Shown here: positions 31,798 to 41,610 of the stretch, piece after piece
Position numbering within the stretch: position 1 is the stretch's first letter
How the letters are laid out: every line of letters starts with the position of its first letter
DNA from: Candidatus Bathyarchaeota archaeon A05DMB-3
Lineage (GTDB): Archaea > Thermoproteota > Bathyarchaeia > Bathyarchaeales > Bathycorpusculaceae
Length of the DNA: 64,000 nucleotides
Assembly (NCBI GenBank): GCA_019685555.1
Contig: JABFQN010000001.1
Coordinates: 164,552 to 228,551 of the forward strand
Direction: 5' to 3'
The notes under the pieces: generated by a model
Told to the model about the DNA's origin: nothing
The model's input: only the letters and a program-made list of their open reading frames with translations
Database searches by the model: none
Translations under genes and position numbers: made by a program

Positions 31798-32613
31798 TTA
31801 AACCCTACATTTTAGAAAGCCTTTCTGCCGCTTCCCGTATTTCAGCCTTAAATTTTTCAGCTTCCATGAAAAAGTTTGAATTGGCTTGGCGTTTACAACC
31901 AGCCACCAGTTTCCACGTTTTATGAATTCTTCGGGGTTTTCCCACTCATTTATCAATTCGATTTTAATGTATGGCAAAGTTTCTTTGACTGTTTTCTCTA
32001 TTCTCTTGGCGAAGGGATAGGAGAACTGGCATTTTTGACCATAAAATATTATCGCCTTGCCTTTATCCTCCTCTAGAGGCGTATATGCGGTTTCCGGAAC
32101 TGTTTCATATTTGCCTTCAATTGGAAGATATAACACGTTGCCTTCTGGAGTTGGAATAAAACCCTTTCGTTTATAGAATTCGGGCATTGGGAGGAACTCG
32201 CCTGTGTTGAAGGCTTTTGCTAGAATGAACCTGCATGGCTTGTCGCCTAGGCAAGATTTTCTCTGTTTGACGTCTTGGATTACCTCTTGCAGTAGTCTTG
32301 TGGCTATTCCAAGCCTTTGCGCCTCTGATGTGGGATTGTAAATGCAGTTTAGGGCGAGGACGCCTTCCCGTCTATAAGCTTTGGTTTTGTCCGCTGTTTC
32401 TGGATAATAGAGGATTTGAGCTGCTGGTTTTTCGTTGTAATAGGCGATTTTCGCACATGCACCACATTTGTTAAGCATCTCCTCAAGCCACAACCGTTTA
32501 AGCCTAATGCCTTGCTGGTGGACTGGATCGCTGAGCCTTTTAGAAGAACAAACATAAATGACATCCTCTAAGTTAGAGTCTTGAAGGTTTTCAATTCTTA
32601 TGTTGGCTTTCAG
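31798..32613 (-). CDS. GNAT-family N-acetyltransferase (start uncertain)
   Basis: An acetyltransferase-like protein with the acetyl-CoA motif EAQRLGIATRLLQEVIQD (QxxGxG/A type) and MPEFYKRKGFIPTPEG. A thioredoxin-like C-terminal portion (IIFYGQKCQFSYPFAKR) suggests a second redox-type or substrate domain. The first conventional start is TTG 32493, which would cut into the N-terminal domain. The coding frame continues upstream through IRIENLQDSNLEDVIYVCSSKR, typical of the family. No ATG, GTG or TTG is available there; CTG 32613 is my provisional choice. The substrate is unknown. Confidence 0.75.
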   Translation of the reverse strand: MKANIRIENLQDSNLEDVIYVCSSKRLSDPVHQQGIRLKRLWLEEMLNKCGACAKIAYYNEKPAAQILYYPETADKTKAYRREGVLALNCIYNPTSEAQRLGIATRLLQEVIQDVKQRKSCLGDKPCRFILAKAFNTGEFLPMPEFYKRKGFIPTPEGNVLYLPIEGKYETVPETAYTPLEEDKGKAIIFYGQKCQFSYPFAKRIEKTVKETLPYIKIELINEWENPEEFIKRGNWWLVVNAKPIQTFSWKLKNLRLKYGKRQKGFLKCRV

Positions 32614-32623
32614 GATTTCGCCT

Positions 32624-33184
32624 TCAGCGCTTGCTTATTTCCCTTATGATTTCATCAACCGTCATTATTTTCGCGTTATAAACATACTCCAAATACCGCA
32701 AGCCCTGCTCGTGGTCTTCCTGCGTGAAGGATTCCACACCATCCTTCGCAACTATTATTTTGTAACCTCTGAAGAAAGCGTCCGCAGCCGTATGCCTTAC
32801 ACATATATGCGTATGCAAGCCGCCCAAAATCACAGTTTTCACGCCTTCGCCATTATATAGGCTTCGAAGCAGCGGGTCTAAGCCCGTCTCGTAAAAACCG
32901 CTGTATGTTCGCTTTTCTACAACAAAGTCTTTTTCTGTGGGCTTAAGCTCTGGTATAACCTCAGCGCCTTTAGTGCCTTTTATGGCGTGCTTTCCCCACC
33001 GGTGGACAACCTCGGGGTCGTTGGGGTAATGGGCATCGTTACTGTAAATGACTGGAACGCCATGTTTGCGGGCAGCCTCAGCAAGCCTCTTAAGATTTGG
33101 AATAATGTGTTTGGCTCTTTCACACTTCAAGTCGCCAGTAACAAAATCATTAAGCATATCAATAATTATAACCGTATAGTTCAC
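32624..33184 (-). CDS. isochorismatase-fold cysteine hydrolase (nicotinamidase-like)
   Basis: A 186-residue cysteine hydrolase. The catalytic Asp is in IIIDMLNDFVTGD (residue ~9), Lys in VVEKRTYSGFYET, and the nucleophile Cys in HTHICVRHTAADAFFRGY (near 128), preceded by GGLHTH with the usual cis-peptide region. Nicotinamidase is the best-known archaeal activity, but other amide hydrolyses are possible. It is the upstream neighbour of the acetyltransferase on the same strand, with about 10 bases between them. Confidence 0.87.
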   Translation of the reverse strand: MNYTVIIIDMLNDFVTGDLKCERAKHIIPNLKRLAEAARKHGVPVIYSNDAHYPNDPEVVHRWGKHAIKGTKGAEVIPELKPTEKDFVVEKRTYSGFYETGLDPLLRSLYNGEGVKTVILGGLHTHICVRHTAADAFFRGYKIIVAKDGVESFTQEDHEQGLRYLEYVYNAKIMTVDEIIREISKR

Positions 33185-33243
33185 TATTTCATCACCGTTA
33201 ACTACTTCGCTTTTAGAGCTTATATACGTGTTTCGTTAAAACT

Positions 33244-34317
33244 TCACCCTATTGCTTCAATGGTGTAGAATCCGTTTGTGAACTTTTCTGCACCGCGTTC
33301 TTTTACAAGCACTGTATCTTCGATGCGGATGCCGCCGAACCCTACGAGGTATATGCCGGGTTCGATGGTTACAACGTTGCCCGCCGTTAGCCTTTCCTTG
33401 CTTTGTGGGCTTAAGGCTGGTGGTTCATGAACTTCTAAGCCTACGCCGTGTCCTAAGCTGTGGACAAAGTTTTCACCGTATCCTGCTTCTTCAATGACTT
33501 TTCTTGCCATAGCGTCTACAGCTTTTGCCTTAGCCTTCTCTTTCACTGCTTGAAAAGCTTTTTGTTGGGCTGTTTTTACAATTTCGTACAGCCTTTTTTG
33601 CTTTTCTGAGGGTTTTCCAGCCACTAGTGTCCGAGTCATGTCTGAACGGTAATAGCAGTAAGAGGCGCCTATGTCAACCACGACCAAGTCGCCTTCACGG
33701 ATTTCCATGTCTGTGCAGCCTCCATGGGGAAAAGCTGAACGCACACCTGAAGCCACTATTGTGTCGAAGGCTGTGCTCCATGAACCTTTCCTCCGCATAG
33801 CGTATTCTATTTCAGCCGCAGCCTCATACTCTTTCACGCCGGGTCTTATGAATTCATATGCGGCTTTCATCCCTTCGCATGTTAGTTGTCCAGCTTTACG
33901 CATAAGTTCAAGCTCTTCGGCGTCTTTCACTTTGCGGAGTTCCCAGACAAGCTTGTTTTGGGGTTTAATTCTTGCCTTGCCCCGCAACCCTTTCGCGAAG
34001 TTGCGATAGTTCTCAAAAGTTAACATATCAAAGGCTAGTTTTTTGATGCCGAAATCCTTCACTTGAGCGGCAACCTTCGCCGCGAGGTTCTCGTCGCGTT
34101 TCACAAGCTCAACACGAAAGCCTTTTCCCTCAGCTTTAGCCTGCTCGTAGTTGACGCCGTAAACGTAAAGCGTGTTTTCGCCATTTCGCGGGATTAGAAG
34201 ACACGCGGCTCCGGGAAAACCAGCAAAATACAGTATATTCGCCTCGTCTGCGATTAAGAAGCCGTCAAAATCCTTCTCTTCAAAGGCTTTCTGTTTCAGG
34301 GCGTTTATTCTGTTCAA
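33244..34317 (-). CDS. pepQ: M24 metallopeptidase, Xaa-Pro dipeptidase-like
   Basis: A 357-residue creatinase/prolidase-type peptidase that cleaves Xaa-Pro bonds. The N-terminal creatinase-like domain (~1-125) precedes the pita-bread catalytic domain. Metal ligands are visible in DLVVVDIGASYCYYRSDMTRT (two Asp), SLGHGVGLEVHE (His) and VVTIEPGIYL (Glu), with a final Glu in GIRIEDTVLV. The length and motif spacing are normal. It is probably cytosolic and used in peptide catabolism. Confidence 0.92.
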   Translation of the reverse strand: MNRINALKQKAFEEKDFDGFLIADEANILYFAGFPGAACLLIPRNGENTLYVYGVNYEQAKAEGKGFRVELVKRDENLAAKVAAQVKDFGIKKLAFDMLTFENYRNFAKGLRGKARIKPQNKLVWELRKVKDAEELELMRKAGQLTCEGMKAAYEFIRPGVKEYEAAAEIEYAMRRKGSWSTAFDTIVASGVRSAFPHGGCTDMEIREGDLVVVDIGASYCYYRSDMTRTLVAGKPSEKQKRLYEIVKTAQQKAFQAVKEKAKAKAVDAMARKVIEEAGYGENFVHSLGHGVGLEVHEPPALSPQSKERLTAGNVVTIEPGIYLVGFGGIRIEDTVLVKERGAEKFTNGFYTIEAIG

Positions 34318-34405
34318 AGGCTTTCACCCTTTTAAAGGAAATATGAACTGTGGCTTCAGTCTAATAAAATGTTCTGTTTTCTGCGTTAAGTTAAAAGAGC
34401 GAGTT

Positions 34406-34696
34406 TTAGCCGCCGCTTACAACCGACATTAAAATTACGTGGTCTCCATGTTTCAGCCTTGTATCAACACCGTTCAACTGGTTTAGGAGAAGCCCATTCA
34501 CAGTTATTATGAAGCTTTGTTTAACGTCGGGGCTGCCCGGTTCGTAGACAGCCTTTCTGAAAGACTCGCCATATTTTTCCGCAAGCATGGAAAGCAAGTC
34601 TGCAAGCGAGGCGCCTTCGGAGATTTCCAACTCTTCTTCTCTCCCGCTGCGGATTATCTCTTTAATGTGGCCGATGTATTCAACTTTAACCTTCAA
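34406..34696 (-). CDS. MoaD/ThiS-like ubiquitin-fold sulfur carrier (SAMP-like)
   Basis: A 96-residue beta-grasp protein ending in VVSGG. Such C-terminal Gly-Gly proteins are adenylated by an E1-like enzyme and act in molybdopterin/tungstopterin or thiamine sulfur transfer, or as archaeal protein modifiers. A tungstopterin role would fit the aldehyde ferredoxin oxidoreductase at 50.8 kb, but nothing in the immediate neighbourhood shows it. It is divergent from the methylmalonyl-CoA mutase gene. Confidence 0.85.
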   Translation of the reverse strand: MKVKVEYIGHIKEIIRSGREEELEISEGASLADLLSMLAEKYGESFRKAVYEPGSPDVKQSFIITVNGLLLNQLNGVDTRLKHGDHVILMSVVSGG

Positions 34697-34815
34697 TTTC
34701 GCCAGCCCCTACTTCTAGATATATAATCTTGAAGTTTTCTTATATTTGTTTCTTGAAAGCTTGCTGAATAACCATTTATATGCTTTTCATCAATGTAGTT
34801 TTGGGGGCATCTGCT

Positions 34816-36495
34816 TTGTTTGACAGAGAAAAGCTGCAAAAAATTCAACGCGAAAGAGAGCGTTGGGAAAGGGAGAGTGTGGCCAAAAGCCTTGAGAGAC
34901 TTCCAGAAAGGGGAGAATTCTTAACAAGTTCAGACATACCAGTAAACCGTGTTTATACGCCGGCGGACATTGCCAGCCTTGGCTATTTGGAGGATTTGGG
35001 TTTTCCAGGCGAGTATCCGTTTACTCGTGGCGTTTATCCAACAATGTATCGTGCCAGATTGTGGACTATGAGGCAGTATGCGGGTTTCGGCACGGCTGAA
35101 CAGACAAACCAGCGTTTCAAATACTTGCTTGGTCAAGGTCAAACTGGACTTAGTGTGGCTTTTGACTTTCCAACACAGGTGGGTTATGACTGTGATCATC
35201 CCATGGCGAAGGGCGAAGTTGGCAAGGCTGGTGTTAGCGTAAGCACTTTGCGGGATATGGAAACTGTTTTCGCTGAGATTCCACTGGACAAGATAACAAC
35301 TTCCATGACTATTAACGCTCCAGCCGCTGTTCTCCTTGCCATGTACATTGTTGTTGGAGAAAAGCAAGGCGTGCCGCAAAACCAGCTTGACGGCACTGTT
35401 CAAAACGATGTTTTAAAAGAGTATGTCGCTAGAGGCATGTATATTTTCCCGCCGAAGCCTTCCATGCGCCTAGTCACAGACATTTTTGAACACTGTGCCA
35501 AAAATGTGCCTAAATGGAACACTATAAGCATTAGCGGTTACCACATCCGCGAGGCTGGCGCCACAGCAGTCCAAGAGTTAGCCTTCACATTTGCAAATGC
35601 CATAGCCTATGTGCAAGCAGCCATAGACCGCGGCTTAAACGTGGACAAGTTTGCTGGTAGGCTTTCTTTCTTCTTTGCGGCGCACAACAACTTGTTTGAG
35701 GAAATAGCCAAGTTCAGGGCTGCGAGAAGATTGTGGGCGCGAATCATGCGGGAACGTTTTAAAGCGGAGAAACCAGTCTCTTGGATGTTGCGCTTCCATA
35801 CGCAGACTTCCGGCGTATCCCTTACAGCCCAACAGCCTTACAACAACATTATCCGAGTAACCCTACAAGCCTTAGCAGCTGTTCTCGGTGGAACCCAGTC
35901 ACTGCATACTAACTCTTATGATGAGGCTTACGCCTTGCCCAGCGAACAAGCCGTAACAGTGGCACTTAGAACCCAGCAGATAATCGCCTATGAAAGCGGC
36001 GTAGCCGACACTGTGGATCCCCTTGCAGGCTCATATTACGTGGAGTATTTGACAAACCAAATTGAGGAGAAAACAGCAAAATACATTGAGCAAATAGACG
36101 AGATGGGCGGGGCAGTGGCAGCCATAGAGAAGGGATTCATGCAGCGGGAAATAATGGAAAGCGCCTACCGCTATCAGAAAGAGATGGAAAGCAAAAAGCA
36201 AATAGTTGTTGGAGTAAACGAGTTTATGGCTGAGGAGAAAACGCCCATAAAGATTTTGCGCATAAATCCAGAAATTGAGAAGAAACTTATCGAACGTCTA
36301 AAAGAGATAAAGAGGCAGAGAAACCAAGCAAAGGTGAAGGAAGTGCTAAACAATTTGCGGAAAGCCGCTGAAAACGAAAACGCAAACCTCATGCCCTTCA
36401 TAATTCAAGCGGTGAAGGAATATGCAACCTTAGGTGAAATATGTGACATCCTCCGCGAAGTTTTCGGCGAATATAAGCCGCCATCTATATTCTAG
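34816..36495 (+). CDS. mcmA: methylmalonyl-CoA mutase, large (catalytic) subunit
   Basis: This B12-dependent mutase subunit interconverts methylmalonyl-CoA and succinyl-CoA. About 559 residues cover the TIM-barrel substrate domain, with [39 protein letters not shown] and [16 protein letters not shown]. The B12-binding domain is absent, so a separate small subunit must exist outside this window. ATG 34780 would add 12 residues but overlaps a TATA-like TTTATATG at 34775-34782. TTG 34816, after GGGGG at 34803-34807, fits the family start (FDREKLQKI). It overlaps the convergent biotin-carrier gene by 4 bases. Confidence 0.93.
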   Translation: MFDREKLQKIQRERERWERESVAKSLERLPERGEFLTSSDIPVNRVYTPADIASLGYLEDLGFPGEYPFTRGVYPTMYRARLWTMRQYAGFGTAEQTNQRFKYLLGQGQTGLSVAFDFPTQVGYDCDHPMAKGEVGKAGVSVSTLRDMETVFAEIPLDKITTSMTINAPAAVLLAMYIVVGEKQGVPQNQLDGTVQNDVLKEYVARGMYIFPPKPSMRLVTDIFEHCAKNVPKWNTISISGYHIREAGATAVQELAFTFANAIAYVQAAIDRGLNVDKFAGRLSFFFAAHNNLFEEIAKFRAARRLWARIMRERFKAEKPVSWMLRFHTQTSGVSLTAQQPYNNIIRVTLQALAAVLGGTQSLHTNSYDEAYALPSEQAVTVALRTQQIIAYESGVADTVDPLAGSYYVEYLTNQIEEKTAKYIEQIDEMGGAVAAIEKGFMQREIMESAYRYQKEMESKKQIVVGVNEFMAEEKTPIKILRINPEIEKKLIERLKEIKRQRNQAKVKEVLNNLRKAAENENANLMPFIIQAVKEYATLGEICDILREVFGEYKPPSIF

Positions 36496-37052
36496 GCTAT
36501 GACGAATAACGGGTCACCCTCATTAACTGAAGCTCCTTCAGAAACAAGAACTTCGCGGATTGTTCCAGCCGTTGGCGCTGTAATCTCGTTTTCCATTTTC
36601 ATGGCTTCAAGGATGCATAAAACTTGTCCAGTTTTAACCTGCTCGCCCCTTTTCACTTTTATGACTAGAATTTTCCCAGTCATGGGAGCCGTGACAGTTC
36701 CTGAAATAATCTGTTTTGGCTTCGCCCCCTTCAATGCTGGCACAAGACGGGGCTGCTCCATGACTGTTAAAACCGGTTTCCATGCTGGAGCTTTTAACTC
36801 TACTTTGAAGGAGGCTTCTTCAACTTTCACTGTGAAAGGTTTTGCTCTGCTGACTTCATCCAATGCTACAGCATAAGCTTTGTCGTTTACTTTTAATTGA
36901 AAACTTTTTCCAAACTTAACCTTGCCCTCTGGAAATTCCGCGTTAAAAGTTTTCTCTTCTAGCTTTGCGGTGAAGGTTTTTTCTCCAGTTTTTGCTATTT
37001 CAACTATTATCGGTTTGCCATTTATGAAGACCTCGTACGTAGGCATTTTCAC
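36492..37052 (-). CDS. biotin carboxyl carrier protein (1.3S-like)
   Basis: The C-terminal ~75 residues form a biotinyl domain with the biotin-lysine motif [10 protein letters not shown] and the closing [17 protein letters not shown]. The N-terminal ~90 residues are a beta-rich leader ([21 protein letters not shown]) that also occurs in the second carrier at 44040. It is the last gene of a three-gene operon (carboxyltransferase beta, pyruvate/oxaloacetate carboxyltransferase, carrier) and overlaps its predecessor by 4 bases. The order resembles the 12S-5S-1.3S set of transcarboxylase. Confidence 0.92.
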   Translation of the reverse strand: MKMPTYEVFINGKPIIVEIAKTGEKTFTAKLEEKTFNAEFPEGKVKFGKSFQLKVNDKAYAVALDEVSRAKPFTVKVEEASFKVELKAPAWKPVLTVMEQPRLVPALKGAKPKQIISGTVTAPMTGKILVIKVKRGEQVKTGQVLCILEAMKMENEITAPTAGTIREVLVSEGASVNEGDPLFVIA

Positions 37053-38593
37053 ACACCATGCTCAGCTAAGCTCTGCCTCCCAGCCAAAACCCAAAGTGAA
37101 ACTCTTCGTTTAGCCTTTGGCAGAGTTAAAGCCTTAGCTTCACTTGTGCTTGTTAGATAGGCGGCAATGGCTGTAGACACGGCGGCAACCTGCTCCAGTT
37201 CAGCTAGCCTTTCTGGCGAAATGCCAGTTTTGGCTTCTTCTCTTTTGGCTTTTCTCTTTTTAAAGAATTCTATGGCTGTTGCTGGAAACAACGCGTAAGT
37301 CAACACGTCCTCTTCGCTTTCGATGTAGGGTTTCACTTCTTCTGGAATCTTGTCCAAGGCGGGTTCAAGGAGGTCTGCTGGGCGGCATGTTATAGGCTCC
37401 TCTTCTCCGATAATAAGCCTTTTAACCTCCTCGTCTATGGGAGCTGGAGGCTTTCCATAAAAACCTTTAACGTAATCCTTTATCTCTTTGGGCACTATGC
37501 TGTAGCGTTTTCCAGACAAAACGTTAAACACTGCTTGGATGCCCACAAGCTGGCTTGTAGGCGTAACCAATGGCGGATAACCAAGTTCTCTTCTAACCTT
37601 TGGAACCTCCTCTAGAACTTCTTTAAGCCTGGGAAGGGCGTTCTGCTCCCTTAACTGCTCGAGAAGGTTAGAGAACATACCGCCTGGAATCTGGTGAACG
37701 ATTATTGATGGGTCAACCTTTTCAGCTTTAGGGTCTATAAGCCCCAATGGGTCATAATATTTCTCTCTAAGCTCTCTGAAATACTCTGCAATTTCTTGGA
37801 GAAGCTCCATGTCAAAGCCTGGGTCGTAAGACGTCCCTTTTAAAGCTGCAACCATTGACTCAACTGGCGGCTGCGATGTGCCCCACGCCAGCGGCGAAAA
37901 AGCCGTGTCTAAAATGTCCACTCCAGCTTCGCAAGCCTTTAGATAGGTCATCATAACCATGCCGCTGGTGCTATGGGAATGCAAGTGCACGGGTAAGCCT
38001 ACTTCCTTTTTAAGGGCTGTTATAAGCTCGTAGGCTGGTTGGGGCGCCAGCATCCCAGCCATGTCCTTTATGCATATGGAGTCGCAGCCAAGCTCCGCCA
38101 ATTTTTCAGCCACTTCCACATAATAGTCTGTTGTGTGGACGGGGCTTATGGTGTAGCATATGCTACCCTGCGCGTGTCTGCCCACTCTTTTGACGGTTTT
38201 TATGGCAACTTCCATGTTGCGAACATCGTTTAAAGCGTCGAAAACGCGGAAGATGTCTATGCCGTTTTCAGCTGCCTTTTCAACAAATTTTATTACAACA
38301 TCGTCTGGATAGTTTCTGTAGCCGACAACGTTTTGTCCCCTCAATAGCATTTGCAAAGGCGTGTGCTTAATATGGCGCTTTAATTGACGGATTCTTTCCC
38401 AAGGGTCTTCAGCTAAATATCGTATACAAACATCGAAGGTGGCGCCGCCCCAAACCTCCATGGAGAAAAAGCCAACACTATCCATTTTCTCAGCTATGGG
38501 AAGCATGGATTCAGTGCGCATTCTAGTCGCCATAAGCGACTGGTGGGCGTCGCGAAACGTTGTGTCTGTAATCTTAACCGGCTTTGAGTTCAC
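37049..38593 (-). CDS. pycB: pyruvate/oxaloacetate carboxyltransferase (PycB/5S/OadA type)
   Basis: This 514-residue TIM-barrel enzyme transfers CO2 between carboxybiotin and pyruvate. The metal and pyruvate-binding motif ITDTTFRDAHQSLMATRMRT opens the protein, HLHSHSTSGM carries the zinc-ligand histidines, and MAGMLAP lies between them. A helical conserved carboxylase region follows (~300-450). The last ~50 residues form a tail, AAYLTSTSE...RRVSLWVLAGRQ, shared with the biotin carboxylase at 44579. It may serve pyruvate carboxylase, oxaloacetate decarboxylation or methylmalonyl-CoA transcarboxylase. Confidence 0.92.
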   Translation of the reverse strand: MNSKPVKITDTTFRDAHQSLMATRMRTESMLPIAEKMDSVGFFSMEVWGGATFDVCIRYLAEDPWERIRQLKRHIKHTPLQMLLRGQNVVGYRNYPDDVVIKFVEKAAENGIDIFRVFDALNDVRNMEVAIKTVKRVGRHAQGSICYTISPVHTTDYYVEVAEKLAELGCDSICIKDMAGMLAPQPAYELITALKKEVGLPVHLHSHSTSGMVMMTYLKACEAGVDILDTAFSPLAWGTSQPPVESMVAALKGTSYDPGFDMELLQEIAEYFRELREKYYDPLGLIDPKAEKVDPSIIVHQIPGGMFSNLLEQLREQNALPRLKEVLEEVPKVRRELGYPPLVTPTSQLVGIQAVFNVLSGKRYSIVPKEIKDYVKGFYGKPPAPIDEEVKRLIIGEEEPITCRPADLLEPALDKIPEEVKPYIESEEDVLTYALFPATAIEFFKKRKAKREEAKTGISPERLAELEQVAAVSTAIAAYLTSTSEAKALTLPKAKRRVSLWVLAGRQSLAEHGV

Positions 38594-38648
38594 GTCTCTT
38601 CACTTTTGATGTGTATTAGTAGTGAAACTTGGGAATTCGTTTATTTAT

Positions 38649-40217
38649 TTATAATGGGATGTTGGCGTGTTTTTTGGATGGTCTAGCTTCGCGTTTTGTG
38701 CTTACCATTTCAAGGGCGCTTATAAGCTTTGGTCTGGTTTCAGCTGGTTCAATAACTTCGTCAATGTAGCCTTTCTGCGCTGCCACATAGGGGTTGGCGA
38801 ATTTCCGCCTATAATCACTTACAAGCTCTAAACGTTTTTGCTCTGGGTCTAGAGCTTCGGCGATTTCTTTCCGGAAGATTATGTTGATTGCTCCTTGCGG
38901 TCCCATGACTGCGATTTCTGCTGTGGGCCAAGCGTAGTTTATGTCTCCGCCTGAATGTTTAGAGCCCATGACGTCGTAGGCTCCACCATAAGCTTTGCGC
39001 AGTATAACTGTTATTTTTGGCACTGTGGCTTCGCAGTAAGCATACAACAGCTTTGAGCCGTGTCTTATTATGCCGCCGTGTTCCTGCTCTATGCCCGGTA
39101 AAAAGCCTGGCACGTCAACGAAGGTTATTATAGGTATGTTGAAGCAGTCGCAGAATCGCACGAACCGTCCGGCTTTTGTGGACGAGTTTATGTCTAGGGC
39201 TCCAGCGTAATAGGCGGGTTGGTTGGCGACTATGCCAACTGTATTTCCGTTCATTCTTGCGAATCCTATGATTATGTTTGGCGCCCAAAGAGGTTGGACT
39301 TCGAAAAATTCGCCGTTGTCCACAACACGGCGGATTACCTCTTTAACGTCGTAGGGTTTGTCTGGGTCGTCTGGCATTATCCGCGCCAACTCATCATCAG
39401 TCCTATTCGGGTCGTCGCCAGTCTCCACCGATGGCGGGTCTTCAAGATAGTTGCTGGGCAAATAGCTCAAAAGCTTCTTTATTATTTGGATGCATTGTTC
39501 CTCGTCTTTGGCTATAAAGTGGGCGACGCCACTGGTTTGGCTGTGAACCATGGCTCCGCCGAGCTCTTCGAAGGTTACCTCCTGCCCCAAAACGGTTTTG
39601 ACCACGTCCGGTCCAGTAATGAACATGTAGCTTGTCTTATCCACCATTATGATAAAGTCAGTTAGGGCTGGCGAGTAGACGGCGCCTCCGGCGCAAGGCC
39701 CCATGATGGCGGATATTTGGGGTATGACGCCGGAAGCCATAACATTGCGGAAGAATATGTCACCGTAGCCCGCGAGGCTTGCGACGCCTTCTTGTATGCG
39801 GGCTCCGCCAGAATCGTTTAAGCCTATGACTGGCGCGCCTGTTTTCATGGCTAAGTCCATGAGTTTGCAGACTTTTCTGGCGAACATTTCGCCCAGCGAA
39901 CCGCCGAAAACCGTGAAGTCTTGCGAAAAAACGTAAACAAGTCTTCCGTCTATTGTGCCATAGCCTGTTACAACGCCGTCGCCTAGGTATTTGCGTTCAG
40001 CCATGCCGAAATCCGTGCACTGGTGGACCACAAACTGGTCAAGTTCGTTGAAGCTTCCAGGGTCTAGGAGGAGTTCTATGCGTTCCCTTGCGGTTAACTT
40101 GCTTTTTGCATGTTGTTCTTCGATGCGTTTAATTCCGCCGCCTAGTTTGGCTTGTTCCCGCATTTCACGTAAACGCTTAATTTTCTCTTCAACCGTTGGC
40201 TCTTTAACCTCCATCAT
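38649..40217 (-). CDS. pccB: propionyl-CoA carboxylase/methylmalonyl-CoA carboxyltransferase beta (12S-like)
   Basis: A 522-residue carboxyltransferase of the PCC-beta/12S family that moves CO2 between carboxybiotin and propionyl-CoA. It has the two crotonase-like halves with oxyanion-hole stretches: [21 protein letters not shown] with [17 protein letters not shown], and [22 protein letters not shown] with [16 protein letters not shown]. The C-terminus KKHANIPL matches the family (KHGNIPL). It is first in the operon with the pyruvate carboxyltransferase and biotin carrier, 55 bases upstream of the former. Acetyl-CoA could be an alternative substrate in archaea. Confidence 0.93.
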   Translation of the reverse strand: MMEVKEPTVEEKIKRLREMREQAKLGGGIKRIEEQHAKSKLTARERIELLLDPGSFNELDQFVVHQCTDFGMAERKYLGDGVVTGYGTIDGRLVYVFSQDFTVFGGSLGEMFARKVCKLMDLAMKTGAPVIGLNDSGGARIQEGVASLAGYGDIFFRNVMASGVIPQISAIMGPCAGGAVYSPALTDFIIMVDKTSYMFITGPDVVKTVLGQEVTFEELGGAMVHSQTSGVAHFIAKDEEQCIQIIKKLLSYLPSNYLEDPPSVETGDDPNRTDDELARIMPDDPDKPYDVKEVIRRVVDNGEFFEVQPLWAPNIIIGFARMNGNTVGIVANQPAYYAGALDINSSTKAGRFVRFCDCFNIPIITFVDVPGFLPGIEQEHGGIIRHGSKLLYAYCEATVPKITVILRKAYGGAYDVMGSKHSGGDINYAWPTAEIAVMGPQGAINIIFRKEIAEALDPEQKRLELVSDYRRKFANPYVAAQKGYIDEVIEPAETRPKLISALEMVSTKREARPSKKHANIPL

Positions 40218-40347
40218 ATTCGAGCACCTTCAATTTGCCTAGATAATTTAGGGGTAATCAGTATTTAGAATATATGCAGCCTTTTCGGAGAAAATTATAT
40301 GTATCTTCACATTTTAATTTGAAACAGAAAAATGGTGTTGTGTCACG

Positions 40348-41136
40348 ATGGAATCCAATTTGGTTATTGAGACATTACTTAGCCACAAGTCTATCCGCAA
40401 GTATAGAGATGAAATGCCTTCTGAAGAAATTATCAAAACTATTGTTAGGGCTGGGCAACAGGCGCCTTTCGCCTCGCAAGCCTACAGTGTTTTGCTGTCG
40501 CGGAAAAGGAGGCGCAACCCCTTCAAGGCTCCACTGCTCTTCACTATATGCGTTGACTACCACAAGTTTGAAAGGATTATGGAGAAAAGAGGCTGGAAGC
40601 TGGTTACAAACGATTTAGTGCTCCTGTTTTTCGGGATTCAAGATGCTGCTCTGATGGCGGAAAACATGGTCATAGCCGCGCGAAGCCTAGGGCTTGGAAG
40701 TTGCTTCCTCGGAAGCGCCATGTTCCGTGCAGACAAAATAGCTGAAGAATATCACTTGCCGAAAAGGGTTTTCCCACTGGTTCAGTTGGCTATTGGGTAT
40801 CCAGCTGAAGACCCGCCGCCTAGACCACGATATCCGCTGGAGTTTACGCTTTTTGAAAACAATTATCCAGAGTTAACCGATGAAACAGTTTTAAAGGCTA
40901 TGAAAACCATGGATGAAGGCTACCTAGCTCAAGACTATTATAGGCGGTTGAACGCGAAAATCCCGCTGGAAGGCGACCGCCAAGAAACCTACACTTACGA
41001 AAACTACAGTTGGACGGAACACATCTGCAGAAAATGGGGACAATGGTATCCAGATCCAAAAGTGTTGCTTGAACAGCTGGAAAAACGGGGATTTCACATA
41101 ACAAAGAAGAGTGAAGAGACAGATGAAAGGTTCTAA
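40348..41136 (+). CDS. nitroreductase-family FMN oxidoreductase
   Basis: A 262-residue flavoenzyme of the nitroreductase fold. The FMN-binding start RKYRDEMPSEEIIKTIVRAGQQAPFASQ and the mid-protein GLGSCFLGSA are recognisable. It has a longer C-terminal extension than the usual ~200 residues, with several Tyr/Trp residues (YTYENYSWTEHICRKWGQWY). The substrate is unknown. It is divergent from the pccB operon, and an AT-rich element around 40267-40275 (tagaatatat) is a plausible promoter. Confidence 0.83.
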   Translation: MESNLVIETLLSHKSIRKYRDEMPSEEIIKTIVRAGQQAPFASQAYSVLLSRKRRRNPFKAPLLFTICVDYHKFERIMEKRGWKLVTNDLVLLFFGIQDAALMAENMVIAARSLGLGSCFLGSAMFRADKIAEEYHLPKRVFPLVQLAIGYPAEDPPPRPRYPLEFTLFENNYPELTDETVLKAMKTMDEGYLAQDYYRRLNAKIPLEGDRQETYTYENYSWTEHICRKWGQWYPDPKVLLEQLEKRGFHITKKSEETDERF

Positions 41137-41233
41137 AAGCTTCTCCTTGTAGTTATTGCATTTAATAATTTTAATATTGGCTGTTATCGTTTTAAAAGGG
41201 ATGCAAAACTGTAGAGGCTAAAAGGCTAATAGG

Positions 41234-41608
41234 TTGTTTAATCATAAATCTAAACGGGAAAAGTTGAAGCGTAAAACGAAGTTTTGGATTTACATGACCG
41301 TTGGAACTTGCACATTCACACCTTTCTTTATTGCTTCGGTTATGGTTGGAATATTTGTTTTAGCCGCCACGCAAATAGCATGGTTCCTAGTTTTTTGCTA
41401 TCTCAATTACCGTTTTGTCTACAAAAAGGAGAAAGCTAAATACCCCCTTGCGCCGCCAGAAGGGCGTATGGATGTCTATTTCCCTAGAACAAACATTCCT
41501 AGACCCATATATGAAGATGTTCGGAAATATCCAGAGGCTTTTGGAAAAAGGAAAAAATCTGTTGAAAAAACGCGGAAAAGGCGGAAAAGCAAGAGGCAGA
41601 AACCTTAA
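41234..41608 (+). CDS. hypothetical two-helix membrane protein with basic tail
   Basis: A 124-residue protein starting at TTG 41234. Two hydrophobic segments (about residues 18-40 and 42-62) are flanked by very basic ends (KSKREKLKRKTKF at the N-terminus and KRKKSVEKTRKRRKSKRQK at the C-terminus). Such a charge pattern suggests a small membrane protein with nucleic-acid- or ribosome-facing tails, but no family is recognised. It is convergent with birA, 2 bases apart. Confidence 0.55.
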   Translation: MFNHKSKREKLKRKTKFWIYMTVGTCTFTPFFIASVMVGIFVLAATQIAWFLVFCYLNYRFVYKKEKAKYPLAPPEGRMDVYFPRTNIPRPIYEDVRKYPEAFGKRKKSVEKTRKRRKSKRQKP

Positions 41609-41610
41609 GC

